A DNA stretch of 64,000 bases from Rhodococcus yananensis (GTDB taxonomy: Bacteria; Actinomycetota; Actinomycetes; Mycobacteriales; Mycobacteriaceae). The position numbers were made by a program, and so were the translations under genes. Below, piece by piece: positions 1 through 8,324 of the stretch; the stretch's first letter is position 1; every line of letters starts with the position of its first letter. The notes below the pieces were generated by a model. That model did no database searches. It worked only from the letters and a program-made list of their open reading frames with translations, and had not been told where the DNA came from. Location: positions 1 through 64,000 of the forward strand of contig NZ_JAIYEP010000017.1 of NCBI RefSeq assembly GCF_020515525.1, written 5' to 3'.

Positions 1-83
1 GTCGCGGGCTGAGCCGGTACATCCGAGCGGGGATCCACCCGCGCGGAGGATGAGCCGGACCCGGTGGTTGTCGCTTCGGGCCC

Positions 84-100
84 GACGGGTCTTCCCCGTC
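84..100 (-). terminator. possible lpd terminator hairpin
   Basis: A six-base inverted repeat (GACGGG / CCCGTC, five-base loop) overlaps the lpd stop codon and is followed by GC-rich sequence. There is no T-run, so terminator function is only suggested by position. Confidence 0.3.
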
Positions 101-1502
101 AGAAGTTGATCATGTGGCCGGCAAGGCCGTGGATCGCCTCCTGCAGCGCCTCCGACAGCGTCGGATGCGTGTGCACGTTGCGGGCCAGCTCGTTGACCGT
201 CAGATCCCACTTCTGGGCCAGGGTCAGCTCGGGCAGCAACTCCGAGACGTCGGGTCCGATGAGGTGACCACCGAGCAACTCACCGTGCGTCCTGTCGGCG
301 ATGAGCTTGACGAACCCGGTCGGATCACCCAGACCGTGGGCCTTGCCGTTGGCGGTGAACGGGAAGGTCGCGACCTTCACGTCGTAGCCTTCGGCCTTGG
401 CCTGCTCCTCTGTCAGACCGAACGAGGCGACCTGCGGCTGGCAGAACGTGGCGCGCGGCATCATGCGGTAGTCGCCCAGCTCGAGCGTCTCGGCGTTGCC
501 GATGGTCTCGGCCGCGACGACGGCCTGTGCCTCGGCGACGTGCGCGAGCTGCAGCTTGGCGGTGACGTCACCGATCGCGTAGACGCCCGGCACGTTGGTG
601 CGCATGCGCTCGTCGATGGCGATGGCACCGCGGTCGGTCAGCTGCACACCGGTGTTCTCGAGTCCGTAGCCCTCGACGCGCGGCGCGAAGCCGACCGACT
701 GGAGCACCTTGTCGACGGTCAGCGTCTCGACCGCACCGGACTTGTTGTCCTTGATCTCGACGGTGACGTTGCCGCCGTTGTCGGTGATCTTCTGCACGGC
801 GGCACCGGTCTTGATGGTGACGCCGAGCTTCTTGTACGCCTTGGCGATCTCCTTGGAGACGTCGGCGTCCTCGTTGGGCAGGGCGCGGTCGAGGAACTCG
901 ACAATCGTGACGTCCACGCCGTAGTTCTTCAGGACGTAGCCGAACTCCATACCGATGGCGCCTGCGCCCACGATCACGATCGAGCCCGGCAGATCGCGGG
1001 TGAGGATCTGCTCCTCGTAGGTGACGACGTTCGCGCTGAGTTGCGTACCGGGCAGCAGCTTGGTGACCGAGCCGGTCGCGATGATGACGTTGTCGAAGGT
1101 CACCCGTTCCGTGCCACCCTGGGTGAGCGCCACGTCGATGGTCTTGGCATCGACGAACGAGCCCTTACCGTCGTACTCGGTGATCTTGTTCTTCTTCATG
1201 AGGAAGTGCACGCCCTTGACGCGACCGTCGGCCACCTTGCGGCTGCGGTCGAAGGCGGCACCGAAGTCGAAGGACGCCTGCCCCGAGATCCCGAACTGCT
1301 TGGCCTCTTTGGTGAAGATGTGCGCAAGCTCGGCATTGCGGAGGAGAGCCTTCGAAGGGATGCAGCCCACGTTCAGGCACACACCACCCCAGTACTTCTG
1401 CTCGATGATGGCGGTGCTCAATCCCAATTGTGCCGCGCGGATAGCAGCGACGTACCCACCGGGACCGGCTCCGAGGACAACGACGTCATAGTGTGAGGTC
1501 AC
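99..1502 (-). CDS. lpd: dihydrolipoyl dehydrogenase
   Basis: The 467-residue protein is a flavoprotein disulfide reductase, the E3 subunit that reoxidises lipoyl groups of 2-oxoacid dehydrogenase complexes. In mycobacteria it also serves peroxynitrite reductase and branched-chain complexes. An N-terminal FAD motif GAGPGG lies at residues 11-16. The redox-active pair is C42 and C47 in VCLNVGC. A second dinucleotide-binding motif, GAGAIG, lies near residue 178. The C-terminal HTHPTLSE supplies the His-Glu dyad near 446-451. Length matches the family (about 465). The start is GTG. A TACCCT box eight bases upstream would suit a leaderless message. It is monocistronic, followed by an unrelated exporter. 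This is the lpdC orthologue by family, and the call is firm. Confidence 0.97.
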   Translation of the reverse strand: MTSHYDVVVLGAGPGGYVAAIRAAQLGLSTAIIEQKYWGGVCLNVGCIPSKALLRNAELAHIFTKEAKQFGISGQASFDFGAAFDRSRKVADGRVKGVHFLMKKNKITEYDGKGSFVDAKTIDVALTQGGTERVTFDNVIIATGSVTKLLPGTQLSANVVTYEEQILTRDLPGSIVIVGAGAIGMEFGYVLKNYGVDVTIVEFLDRALPNEDADVSKEIAKAYKKLGVTIKTGAAVQKITDNGGNVTVEIKDNKSGAVETLTVDKVLQSVGFAPRVEGYGLENTGVQLTDRGAIAIDERMRTNVPGVYAIGDVTAKLQLAHVAEAQAVVAAETIGNAETLELGDYRMMPRATFCQPQVASFGLTEEQAKAEGYDVKVATFPFTANGKAHGLGDPTGFVKLIADRTHGELLGGHLIGPDVSELLPELTLAQKWDLTVNELARNVHTHPTLSEALQEAIHGLAGHMINF

Positions 1503-1581
1503 GGATACACAGGGTAGTCCCGCCGGAGTCCGGCGTCTGCCGATGGTCCGGTTACCCGCCGGTAGTCGACGTCTCGGGCGG

Positions 1582-2400
1582 TCATCGCTGCGCTCCGTAC
1601 CGGCGCACCGCCACCGGAACGGTCACGACGAGGATCACCGCGACCCACCCGAACGCCGCGGCCACCGGGTGCTGCATCGGCAACGCGGTATCCGCGGCAG
1701 TGACACCGGCCGCATCCGCGGCGACCCCGCCGCCCGGGCCGAACAGTTCCCGCAGCGCCGCCACGACCGCACTCACGGGATTCCACTCCGCGACGGCCCG
1801 CACGACGGCAGGCATCGCCTCGGTGGGCGTGAACACGTTCGAGAACATGATCAGGCCGAAGATCATCGGTGCCGCCTGCTGCAACATGCGCTCGTCGGCG
1901 ACCACCAGCCCCAGCAGGATCCCGAGCCAGCCCAGCGCGAGACGGAACGCGAACAGCAACACCACGGCGAGGACCACATCGGACGCGGGAGCATCGATCC
2001 GCCACCCCACGAGATACCCGACGCCCATCATCACGACGAGCGCGACGATCCCCATCGCGGTCTCGGCGACCGCCAGCCCCGTCGGCACCGCCGCCCGGGA
2101 TATCGGCAGGGCGCGGAACCGGTCCGTCAACCCGCTGTGCAGGTCCGCGTTCGCGGTGCTCGCCGTCGCGATCAGGCCCATCGCGGCGACGAGAACGAAG
2201 ACACCCGGCATGAGATACGAACGGTAGACCGACGGGTCGGCATCTCCGGCCAGCGTGCCGCCGAAGACGTAACCGAACAGCAGCACCATGCCGAGCGGAG
2301 CGGCGAGTGTGAAGGCGAGCAGGCCGGGCGCGTGCCGGTACATCGCGACGGTGCGGCCGAACACCACCCGTGAGGCCGTGGTCGCGGTCGTGGAGGTCAT
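1582..2400 (-). CDS. ABC-2 type exporter permease (DrrB-like)
   Basis: The 272-residue integral membrane protein has about six hydrophobic segments and the ABC-2 fold of daunorubicin/antibiotic exporters. A conserved stretch near [11 protein letters not shown] precedes the last helices. Its ATG overlaps the stop of the upstream ATPase gene (ATGA), so the two are translationally coupled and form a DrrAB-type exporter. The substrate cannot be told from sequence. The pair may have lost its normal promoter (see the ATPase entry), so expression is uncertain although this reading frame is intact. Confidence 0.88.
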   Translation of the reverse strand: MTSTTATTASRVVFGRTVAMYRHAPGLLAFTLAAPLGMVLLFGYVFGGTLAGDADPSVYRSYLMPGVFVLVAAMGLIATASTANADLHSGLTDRFRALPISRAAVPTGLAVAETAMGIVALVVMMGVGYLVGWRIDAPASDVVLAVVLLFAFRLALGWLGILLGLVVADERMLQQAAPMIFGLIMFSNVFTPTEAMPAVVRAVAEWNPVSAVVAALRELFGPGGGVAADAAGVTAADTALPMQHPVAAAFGWVAVILVVTVPVAVRRYGAQR

Positions 2401-3272
2401 GCGCCGGTCCTCTCGGTGGGGCGGCCGGTGAGCGCGAGGAAGGCCTCGTCGAGGCTCGCGCGGCGACGGCCGATGTCGTGGACGTCGATTCCCTCGGCGT
2501 CGAGTGCGCGCAGGATCGGCAGCAGTTCGGGGTCCTCGTCCATCGCGACCGAGATCCTGAGTGAATCGTCTTGCGTTTCCGACACTTCCATTTCGCGCGC
2601 ACCGATCTCGGCAAGGATGTTACGGGTGCGGTCGCGATGTTCGGACGCAACCACCACGTCGAGTCCGACGCCGATCGCCGACGTGATCCGCTCGGGCGTG
2701 TCGGTGACGACCGTGCACCCCTCGTCGAGGATGGTGATCGTGTCGGCGAGCCGTTCGGCTTCGTCGAGGTACTGGGTGGTGAGCACGACGGCTGTACCTT
2801 CCCTCACGAAATCTTCGACGTGCCGGTAGATCTCGTTCCGGCTGCGCGGGTCGAGACCGGTGGTCGGTTCGTCGAGGAACAGCACCGCGGGTCGCACGAC
2901 GGTGCCGGCGAGCAGGTCGAGCCGGCGGCGCATGCCACCCGAGTAGGCGCCCGCGAGGCGGTCTGCCGCGTCGGCGAGACCGAAGCGGTCGAGCAGTTCT
3001 CGGGCGTGGTCGCGGGCGGCCCTGCGGCTCATACCGTTCAGCCGCGCGAACATCGTCAGGTTCTCGAATCCGGTGAGCTGCGGGTCGATCGCGTGGAACT
3101 GGCCGACCAGCCCGATGCGCCGACGCACCCGGTCCGCCTCGGCGACGGTGTCGTGGCCGAGGATGCGGGCGTGCCCGCGAGTCGGACGCAGCAGGGTCGC
3201 GAGCATGCGCACGGTGGTCGTCTTGCCCGACCCGTTCGGCCCGAGAAGCGCGTGGACGGCCCCCTCCGGCAC
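2397..3272 (-). CDS. DrrA-like ABC exporter ATPase with disrupted 5' end
   Basis: This is an ATP-binding subunit of a DrrAB-type efflux pump. It carries Walker A GPNGSGKTT, signature YSGGMRRRLD, Walker B VLFLDEPTTGLD, and the C-terminal DrrA-type domain. The GTG at 3272 is the only canonical start in frame. However, the frame stays open upstream to a stop at 3387-3389, and codons 3273-3341 still encode the family's usual first strand (SETEGLTRRYGERTVVDGV). No ATG, GTG or TTG occurs there. Beginning at 3272 would delete the A-loop tyrosine and the first beta strand, and no ribosome site precedes it. The natural start and promoter appear to have been removed by a deletion that joined this gene to a TetR remnant. 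It is either a pseudogene or uses a CTG or ATC start. Confidence 0.72.
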   Translation of the reverse strand: MPEGAVHALLGPNGSGKTTTVRMLATLLRPTRGHARILGHDTVAEADRVRRRIGLVGQFHAIDPQLTGFENLTMFARLNGMSRRAARDHARELLDRFGLADAADRLAGAYSGGMRRRLDLLAGTVVRPAVLFLDEPTTGLDPRSRNEIYRHVEDFVREGTAVVLTTQYLDEAERLADTITILDEGCTVVTDTPERITSAIGVGLDVVVASEHRDRTRNILAEIGAREMEVSETQDDSLRISVAMDEDPELLPILRALDAEGIDVHDIGRRRASLDEAFLALTGRPTERTGA

Positions 3273-3344
3273 CGCGAGATCGACGCCGTCGACGACGGTG
3301 CGCTCACCGTACCGCCGCGTCAGGCCTTCGGTTTCGGACAGCGG

Positions 3345-3549
3345 CGGCGGCGCCGCACATCTGTCCGCGATGCTCGCGCACGGCGACTATCCGCATCTGA
3401 CGGCCCTGTTCACCGGAGACGGTTCGGGCGCCGCAGCACCGCTCGACAACGACGTCGCGTTCACCGCGGGGCTCGACGCGATGCTGTTCGGCATCGCCCC
3501 CGCCGTCGCACCCCGGGACCGGACCCGCCTCGACCGGAAACGGACGTGA
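3345..3549 (+). pseudogene. 3' remnant of a TetR-family regulator
   Basis: The plus-strand frame encodes about 67 residues that read like the end of a TetR C-terminal ligand domain (HLSAMLAHGDYPHLTALF, then FTAGLDAMLFGIAP) before its stop. The same frame upstream runs backwards through the ABC ATPase gene and has no helix-turn-helix, so the N-terminal two-thirds is missing. The usual arrangement would be an intact tetR divergent from the exporter it represses. Here the intergenic region and the tetR 5' part seem to be deleted. Family assignment rests on the C-terminal pattern only. Confidence 0.6.
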
Positions 3550-3564
3550 TGGTCGGGCAGCGCG

Positions 3565-4416
3565 CTACCGCTTCTGTGCTCTGCCGAATCGACGCATCGC
3601 CATCAGGTACGCCGGAACCTTCCGAATCGACACCGGGCGCGGCCAGTCGCCGTCGCGGAAGTAGGGCTCGGTGCCGCCGTCGACGACGATGACGGATCCA
3701 CAGAGGAAATCAGCAGCCGGCGACAGCATGAACTCGACCCACGCACCGATGTGCTCCGGGCGGCCGAAGCCACCGATCGGCACCGGGAAGTTCCGTACCC
3801 GACCGCCTTCCGGGCTGTCGAGTTGCGCAGTCAGCAGCGGTGTCTCGATGGCTCCCGGCGCGATCACGTTGAGGCGGATCCCTGCCCCTGCCCACTCCGG
3901 CGTGACCGCGGTGCGGCGCACCCAGTGCGTCACTGCGAGCTTCGAGGCGGCATAGGTGAACGTGGGGCCGGCCGCCTTGATCCGGGACGCCTTCTCGACC
4001 GCCTTCTCCGGATCACCGGCGAGGAACGCCCTCACCGCCGACATCGGGGCGGCCGGGACAGTGGTCGTCGAGTTCGACCCGAACACCACGACCTTGCTGT
4101 TGCCGGCCGCGGCGAGCGCGGCCCGCCACCCCTCGAGCAGTTCGACGACACCGCAGAAGTTGACCTCGGCGATGACGCGTTCCCGGCCCGGCCCCGGGCC
4201 GAGTCCGGCGGCCAGGACAGCGCCGTCGAGATGCCCCGCTGCCCTCTCGAGCGTCTCCGCGATCGCGACGGCACGACCGTCCGTCGTCGACAGGTCCGCG
4301 ACGACGTCACCTTCCGACAGGTCGATCCCGATCACGGTGTGACCGGCTTCCCTCAGCCGATCCGCGCTCGCCTTGCCCATCCCGGAAGCCGCACCGGTCA
4401 CCGCGTACACACCCAT
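3565..4416 (-). CDS. SDR family oxidoreductase
   Basis: The 283-residue classical short-chain dehydrogenase/reductase carries the NAD(P) motif TGAASGMG at residues 7-14. It has a candidate catalytic serine in VFGSNS (114/116) and the Y155-x3-K159 pair in YAASK. It resembles the 3-alpha-hydroxysteroid dehydrogenase-like subgroup with an unusually GC-rich insertion before the active site. I chose ATG 4416 over ATG 4422 because GAGGGG lies six bases upstream of the former and directly touches the latter. The substrate is not predictable. It sits alone between the deletion scar and the LacI gene and is unlikely to be co-transcribed with the ECF cassette. Confidence 0.88.
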   Translation of the reverse strand: MGVYAVTGAASGMGKASADRLREAGHTVIGIDLSEGDVVADLSTTDGRAVAIAETLERAAGHLDGAVLAAGLGPGPGRERVIAEVNFCGVVELLEGWRAALAAAGNSKVVVFGSNSTTTVPAAPMSAVRAFLAGDPEKAVEKASRIKAAGPTFTYAASKLAVTHWVRRTAVTPEWAGAGIRLNVIAPGAIETPLLTAQLDSPEGGRVRNFPVPIGGFGRPEHIGAWVEFMLSPAADFLCGSVIVVDGGTEPYFRDGDWPRPVSIRKVPAYLMAMRRFGRAQKR

Positions 4417-4535
4417 TGCCATCCCCTCGTCGCGTAGTTGTGCAGGCACGCTACCGGCCGGCCGCGACGACGCGTTCGGCCCCACCGAGCGATCGCCGAG
4501 CCCGGTCGCGCGCGGTACCCACCGGCGCGCCGGGA

Positions 4536-5555
4536 TCACCTTCCCGACGAGGCGCGGGCCACCAGGTGCGGGGTCATGACCTCGATCCGCTGCCGGGAAC
4601 GCGCCGACCACCGTTCGCGCAGCATGGTGACCGCGAGCCGACCCATCAGGTTGCGCGGCTGATCGATGCTGGTCAGGGTGGGCCGTATCGCGGCGGCAAG
4701 GGCCGAATTGTTGTAGCCGACGAGCGCGAGATCGTCGGGGACGCGTAGCCCCGCGTCCAGCGCGGCGCCCAGGATCGCGACGGCCGTCTCGTCGGTGGCG
4801 ACGAACAATGCCTCGGGACGACGCGCCGGCGGTTCGTCGAGCAGCGTGTCGACGACCCTGCGCGCGAAGGTCGCGTCGTGCCGTGCGGACCCGGCGATCC
4901 GCCACCGGTGGTCCGATCCGAGATCGGCCATCGCACGGTCGTAGGCCAGCCCTCGGGCGCGGACGGCCGCGCGCGCCGATGTCTCGACGAACCCGATGCG
5001 GGTGCGGCCGCCTTCCACGAGATGATCCACCGCGAGACGGCCACCGTACTCGTCGTCGTTGCGGACGAGGTCGACGAGGTCACCGGGGTCGTCGGGGCGT
5101 CCCACCACGATCACCGGTCGGGTGCGTGCGGCCGTGTCCAACTGTGCACGCGGTACCCGGGAGGAGACGACGATCAGCCCGTCGACACCCAACTGCACCA
5201 TGCGCTCGATCCCGATGCAGAGCTGGTCGGGGTCCCGGCGGCCGTGCGCCAGGAGCACCCCGTAGCCGGAGTCCGCCACCTCGTCCTCGATGCCGGTGAC
5301 GACGTCCGCGTTGTAGGCGCTGCCGACGTCGGTGGTCACGACGCCGATCAGTTGACTCCGGCCGCGGACGAGCGAGCGTGCCCAGGTGTTCGAGGTGTAC
5401 CCGAGTTCGTCGGCGACCTTCAGGATGCGGCCGCGTGACGCGTCGCTGACCCCCGGCTTCCCGGAGAGTGCGAGGGACACCAGCGATTTCGACACGCCTG
5501 CGACACGCGCGATGTCGATGATCGTCGGTCGGGGAGATCCCGTATCGGAAGGCAC
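4536..5555 (-). CDS. LacI-family transcriptional regulator
   Basis: The 339-residue protein has an N-terminal LacI helix-turn-helix (residues 11-55: TIIDIARVAGVSKSLVSLAL, hinge SNTWARSLVRGRS). A periplasmic-binding-protein-like effector domain follows (LIGVVTTDVGSAYNADVVTGIEDE; DGLIVVSSR; LVGYNNSALA). The effector is normally a sugar or nucleoside. GTG 5555 is preferred because AGAAG lies eight to nine bases upstream; longer starts would add an unconserved GC-rich N-terminus. It is divergent from the HAD/ECF operon, and the shared 190-base region holds palindromic sites of LacI type, so it most probably controls that operon and itself. Confidence 0.93.
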   Translation of the reverse strand: MPSDTGSPRPTIIDIARVAGVSKSLVSLALSGKPGVSDASRGRILKVADELGYTSNTWARSLVRGRSQLIGVVTTDVGSAYNADVVTGIEDEVADSGYGVLLAHGRRDPDQLCIGIERMVQLGVDGLIVVSSRVPRAQLDTAARTRPVIVVGRPDDPGDLVDLVRNDDEYGGRLAVDHLVEGGRTRIGFVETSARAAVRARGLAYDRAMADLGSDHRWRIAGSARHDATFARRVVDTLLDEPPARRPEALFVATDETAVAILGAALDAGLRVPDDLALVGYNNSALAAAIRPTLTSIDQPRNLMGRLAVTMLRERWSARSRQRIEVMTPHLVARASSGR

Positions 5556-5620
5556 GTCATTTCTTCTACCACGGCTCGGTGTCCGTTCCGGGTACGGCGG
5601 GAAGCCGGTCCGCGGATCGG

Positions 5621-5657
5621 CTGGAACGCTCCCGAATACACAACTGGAACGTTCCAG
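5621..5657. promoter_or_regulatory. LacI-type operator pair
   Basis: A perfect 14-base palindrome (CTGGAACGTTCCAG, 5644-5657) has the central CG typical of LacI-family operators. A degenerate copy (CTGGAACGCTCCCG, 5621-5634) lies 23 bases away centre to centre, about two helical turns. Both lie between the divergent LacI and HAD genes and would allow cooperative binding. Confidence 0.75.
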
Positions 5658-5745
5658 CCGTTCACCCGCGCGACACGTCCGCTTCGGAAACACCCCCTAC
5701 CGTCGTGCCCACCGAACACCCGAACCCCGGAAGGCCCGCTCCCGC

Positions 5746-7359
5746 ATGACCCGAATTCTCCCTGCGGCAGTTGATGATTCAGTTGCGACATCGTCGGCAT
5801 TGCGCCACCGGCCCCGGGCGGTCCTGCTGGACTTCGGAGGTGTCGTCTTCGAGACGTCCAAGCGACCGGGCGGACGACACGAACTGGCCCGCCTGTACCG
5901 GCGGCTGCTGACCGACGCGGGCTTCGACCTCGAGCAGGAACGCCTCGTCGCGAGCGTCGAGGCGGGTTTGACGGCGTTGAAGCTCTGGAAGAACGCGTCG
6001 AGCCGGATGCGCGAACCCCGCGAACTGACACATCGCGAGGTCATCACCGACTTCATGGTCTCCGATCTCCCCGAAGGCCCCCGGGAACTGCTCGCCACGC
6101 ACGCCCGGGAACTCGTGCGCGCCCAGAATCGGCTGATCTCCGATCATCACCTCCGCCCCGGGATACGCGAGTTCCTGACCCGGTGTCAGGAACGGCAGAT
6201 CCCGCTGGGCATCGTGTCCAACGCCCATTCGGGTGCCTCGCACCGGGACATCCTGGCCGAGCACGACCTCGCCGACGCCTTCGGTGTGCAGATCTACTCC
6301 GACGAGGTCGGCATCCGGAAACCCCACCCGGACATGCTGATCCTCGCCGCCGATGCGCTGGGAGCGGACGTGCACGACTGCTGGTACGTCGGCGACACCC
6401 AGGACCGCGACGTCGTGGCGGCCCGACGCTCGGGGATCGGCGCGGCCATCGTGACCCGCTGCCACCACACCGACACGCCGCCGTTCGCCGTGCACGATCG
6501 GGCCGATGCCGTCCTGGACACCCCCGAAGAGCTGTGCGTGCTCCTCGACAGGGCTTCCGACACCACCACCGGCGCCACCGGTTCCCGACGGGCACCGGCA
6601 CGATCGGGTGCCGCGCTGCTCATCGACCACGGTGGGGTGATCTCCCTCGCCGAACCCGACCCCGATGCCCGCGCCGCGTTCCTCGGTATCCTCGCCGACC
6701 TGATCGGTCCCGGCGTCGGCACGCACTCCCCCACCGAGGTCGCCGAACAGATCCTTCGGCAGGCGATCGACGGGAACCGGCGTCGCAAAGCGGAACAGAA
6801 CGGCCACGAGGAGATCGACCCCGTGACCTTCTGGGCCCGGTTCGGTGGGGCAGAGCAGTCCGCCCGCACCGTGGCGCTCCTGCGGTCGGAAGCCACCGCG
6901 CTGATGGCCGCGTGGGGATCGGCGAAATCACGCCGACGGATGCGACAGGGCGTCGACGACCTGCTCCGCTGGTGCACCACCCACCACCATCGCGTGGTCG
7001 TGGTCTCCAACACGGTCTCCGGTGATTCGGTCCGCGAACAGCTGGCGGCGCACGGCCTGGACGAGTTCGTGACCGCGGTGGTCGCCTCCGACGAATTCGG
7101 TACCCGCAAACCCGACCCGGGCATCATCCGGGCCGCGCTCGCGATCGCCGACGCCGATCCGGCACGCACCTGGTTCCTCGGCGACAAACCCGACAACGAC
7201 GCCGCCGGCGCAGCCGCATGCGGCATCGCACACCGGATCCTCGTGCGCGGCGGCAGCACCGACGACCCCGACCTGCAGCACGCACTCGACGAGGGCGTGG
7301 CCACCGCGATCGTCACCGAACCCGGTGACCTGCTGGATCTGATCGACCCCCACCTCTGA
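5746..7359 (+). CDS. tandem double-HAD hydrolase
   Basis: The 537-residue protein consists of two haloacid-dehalogenase-type phosphatase domains in one chain. The first starts with AVLLDFGGVVFE (nucleophile D29) and has the motif III/IV region GIRKPHPDM and YVGDTQDRDV. The second starts near residue 290 with ALLIDHGGVISL and has FGTRKPDPG and FLGDKPDND. In the second domain the residue after the nucleophile Asp is His, not Phe, but the aspartates are kept in both, so both could be active. ATG 5746 is the first start after the operator region; a GGAAGG lies 11 bases upstream. It is the first gene of an operon with the ECF transporter. Dephosphorylation of an imported compound or of its phosphorylated product is an inference. 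Confidence 0.85.
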   Translation: MTRILPAAVDDSVATSSALRHRPRAVLLDFGGVVFETSKRPGGRHELARLYRRLLTDAGFDLEQERLVASVEAGLTALKLWKNASSRMREPRELTHREVITDFMVSDLPEGPRELLATHARELVRAQNRLISDHHLRPGIREFLTRCQERQIPLGIVSNAHSGASHRDILAEHDLADAFGVQIYSDEVGIRKPHPDMLILAADALGADVHDCWYVGDTQDRDVVAARRSGIGAAIVTRCHHTDTPPFAVHDRADAVLDTPEELCVLLDRASDTTTGATGSRRAPARSGAALLIDHGGVISLAEPDPDARAAFLGILADLIGPGVGTHSPTEVAEQILRQAIDGNRRRKAEQNGHEEIDPVTFWARFGGAEQSARTVALLRSEATALMAAWGSAKSRRRMRQGVDDLLRWCTTHHHRVVVVSNTVSGDSVREQLAAHGLDEFVTAVVASDEFGTRKPDPGIIRAALAIADADPARTWFLGDKPDNDAAGAAACGIAHRILVRGGSTDDPDLQHALDEGVATAIVTEPGDLLDLIDPHL

Positions 7360-7409
7360 TCGACACACCTCCGAGCACCACCCATCCCTCGACCGGAACG
7401 GGAGCACCC

Positions 7410-8324
7410 ATGTCCACCGAATACCAGCGCGCCGGGGAACTGCGCGGCCCGAGCGGCCTCGACCGATTCGACCTGGCCCCACCACAGAAGCTCATGATCT
7501 TCGTGCTGTCGATGGCGATGTTCGGGCTGTCCAACATCCTGCTCGAGATCATCCCCGACGTCACGCTCGGCCCCGTCGAGATCTCCATCGCCTACTTCGT
7601 GTTCATCCCGCTGACGCTCGCGGCGCTGCTCAGCCCCTTCTGGGTGGCGCTCGGCGCGCCCCTCGGCGAGATCGTCTTCACCGACCTGCTCATGGGTGAC
7701 TTCTCCGGCCTCGCCGAGGTCGAGGGCTACATCCAGATGTTCCTGGCGATCTACATCGCCGGATCCGTGATCCGCAATCCGCGCAACCGGGCCCAGATCG
7801 CGCTCGGGGCGATTCTCCTGGTCACCATCGACAAGGTGCTCTCCGCCGTGGTGGATCTGAGCAAGGTCTGGATCGGAGTCGAGGACGCCGAGTTCGTCGA
7901 GGGCCTGCCCGAGTCGATGCTGCTGCTCGAAGGAATCGGGTTCGGTACCGACCTGATCATCTCCGGTGTGCTGTTCGGTGCGCTCCCGGCCATGTGGCTC
8001 GTTCCCGCTCTCCACGGCCGCATCGAACCCCTGCTGGGGATGCGCCCGCGCATCCCGGGCGAACCGATCCCCGGACGCGCTCCCGACTCCGGCCTGTTCG
8101 TCGGCGCTGCCGTGCTCATGTCCGTCGCCTCGTTCTTCTTCGCCTTCCTCGAGGCGTGGGACCTGAACATCGGCACGTTCGAACCCGGATTCCTCGACGA
8201 CTTCGGCAACGGCTTCCTGTGGGTGTCCGTCGCCGCACTCGTGGTCGTCCTCGCTCTCGCCGTCGTGTTCTTCCGCGCCTCGCAGCGCCGCAGCCGATCC
8301 ACCGATGCGGAGCCGCGATCATGA
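7410..8324 (+). CDS. putative ECF transporter S component (membrane protein)
   Basis: The 304-residue protein is strongly hydrophobic with about eight predicted membrane segments, arranged as six, a loop near 215-230 (RIPGEPIPGRAPDSG), then two more. I do not recognise the family by motif. Position decides the call: it overlaps the ATG of a fused ECF ATPase (ATGA) and is followed by an EcfT gene, where the substrate-binding S subunit is expected. S components usually have six helices and about 180-200 residues, so this one is longer with an extra C-terminal hairpin. Substrate unknown. Alternatively it is an accessory membrane subunit. Confidence 0.68.
   Translation: MSTEYQRAGELRGPSGLDRFDLAPPQKLMIFVLSMAMFGLSNILLEIIPDVTLGPVEISIAYFVFIPLTLAALLSPFWVALGAPLGEIVFTDLLMGDFSGLAEVEGYIQMFLAIYIAGSVIRNPRNRAQIALGAILLVTIDKVLSAVVDLSKVWIGVEDAEFVEGLPESMLLLEGIGFGTDLIISGVLFGALPAMWLVPALHGRIEPLLGMRPRIPGEPIPGRAPDSGLFVGAAVLMSVASFFFAFLEAWDLNIGTFEPGFLDDFGNGFLWVSVAALVVVLALAVVFFRASQRRSRSTDAEPRS

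Noticed and set aside
1493-2400. Plus-strand frames opposite lpd's 5' end and the DrrB gene
   Set aside because: Low-complexity Thr/Ala/Arg products, antisense to a clear ABC permease.
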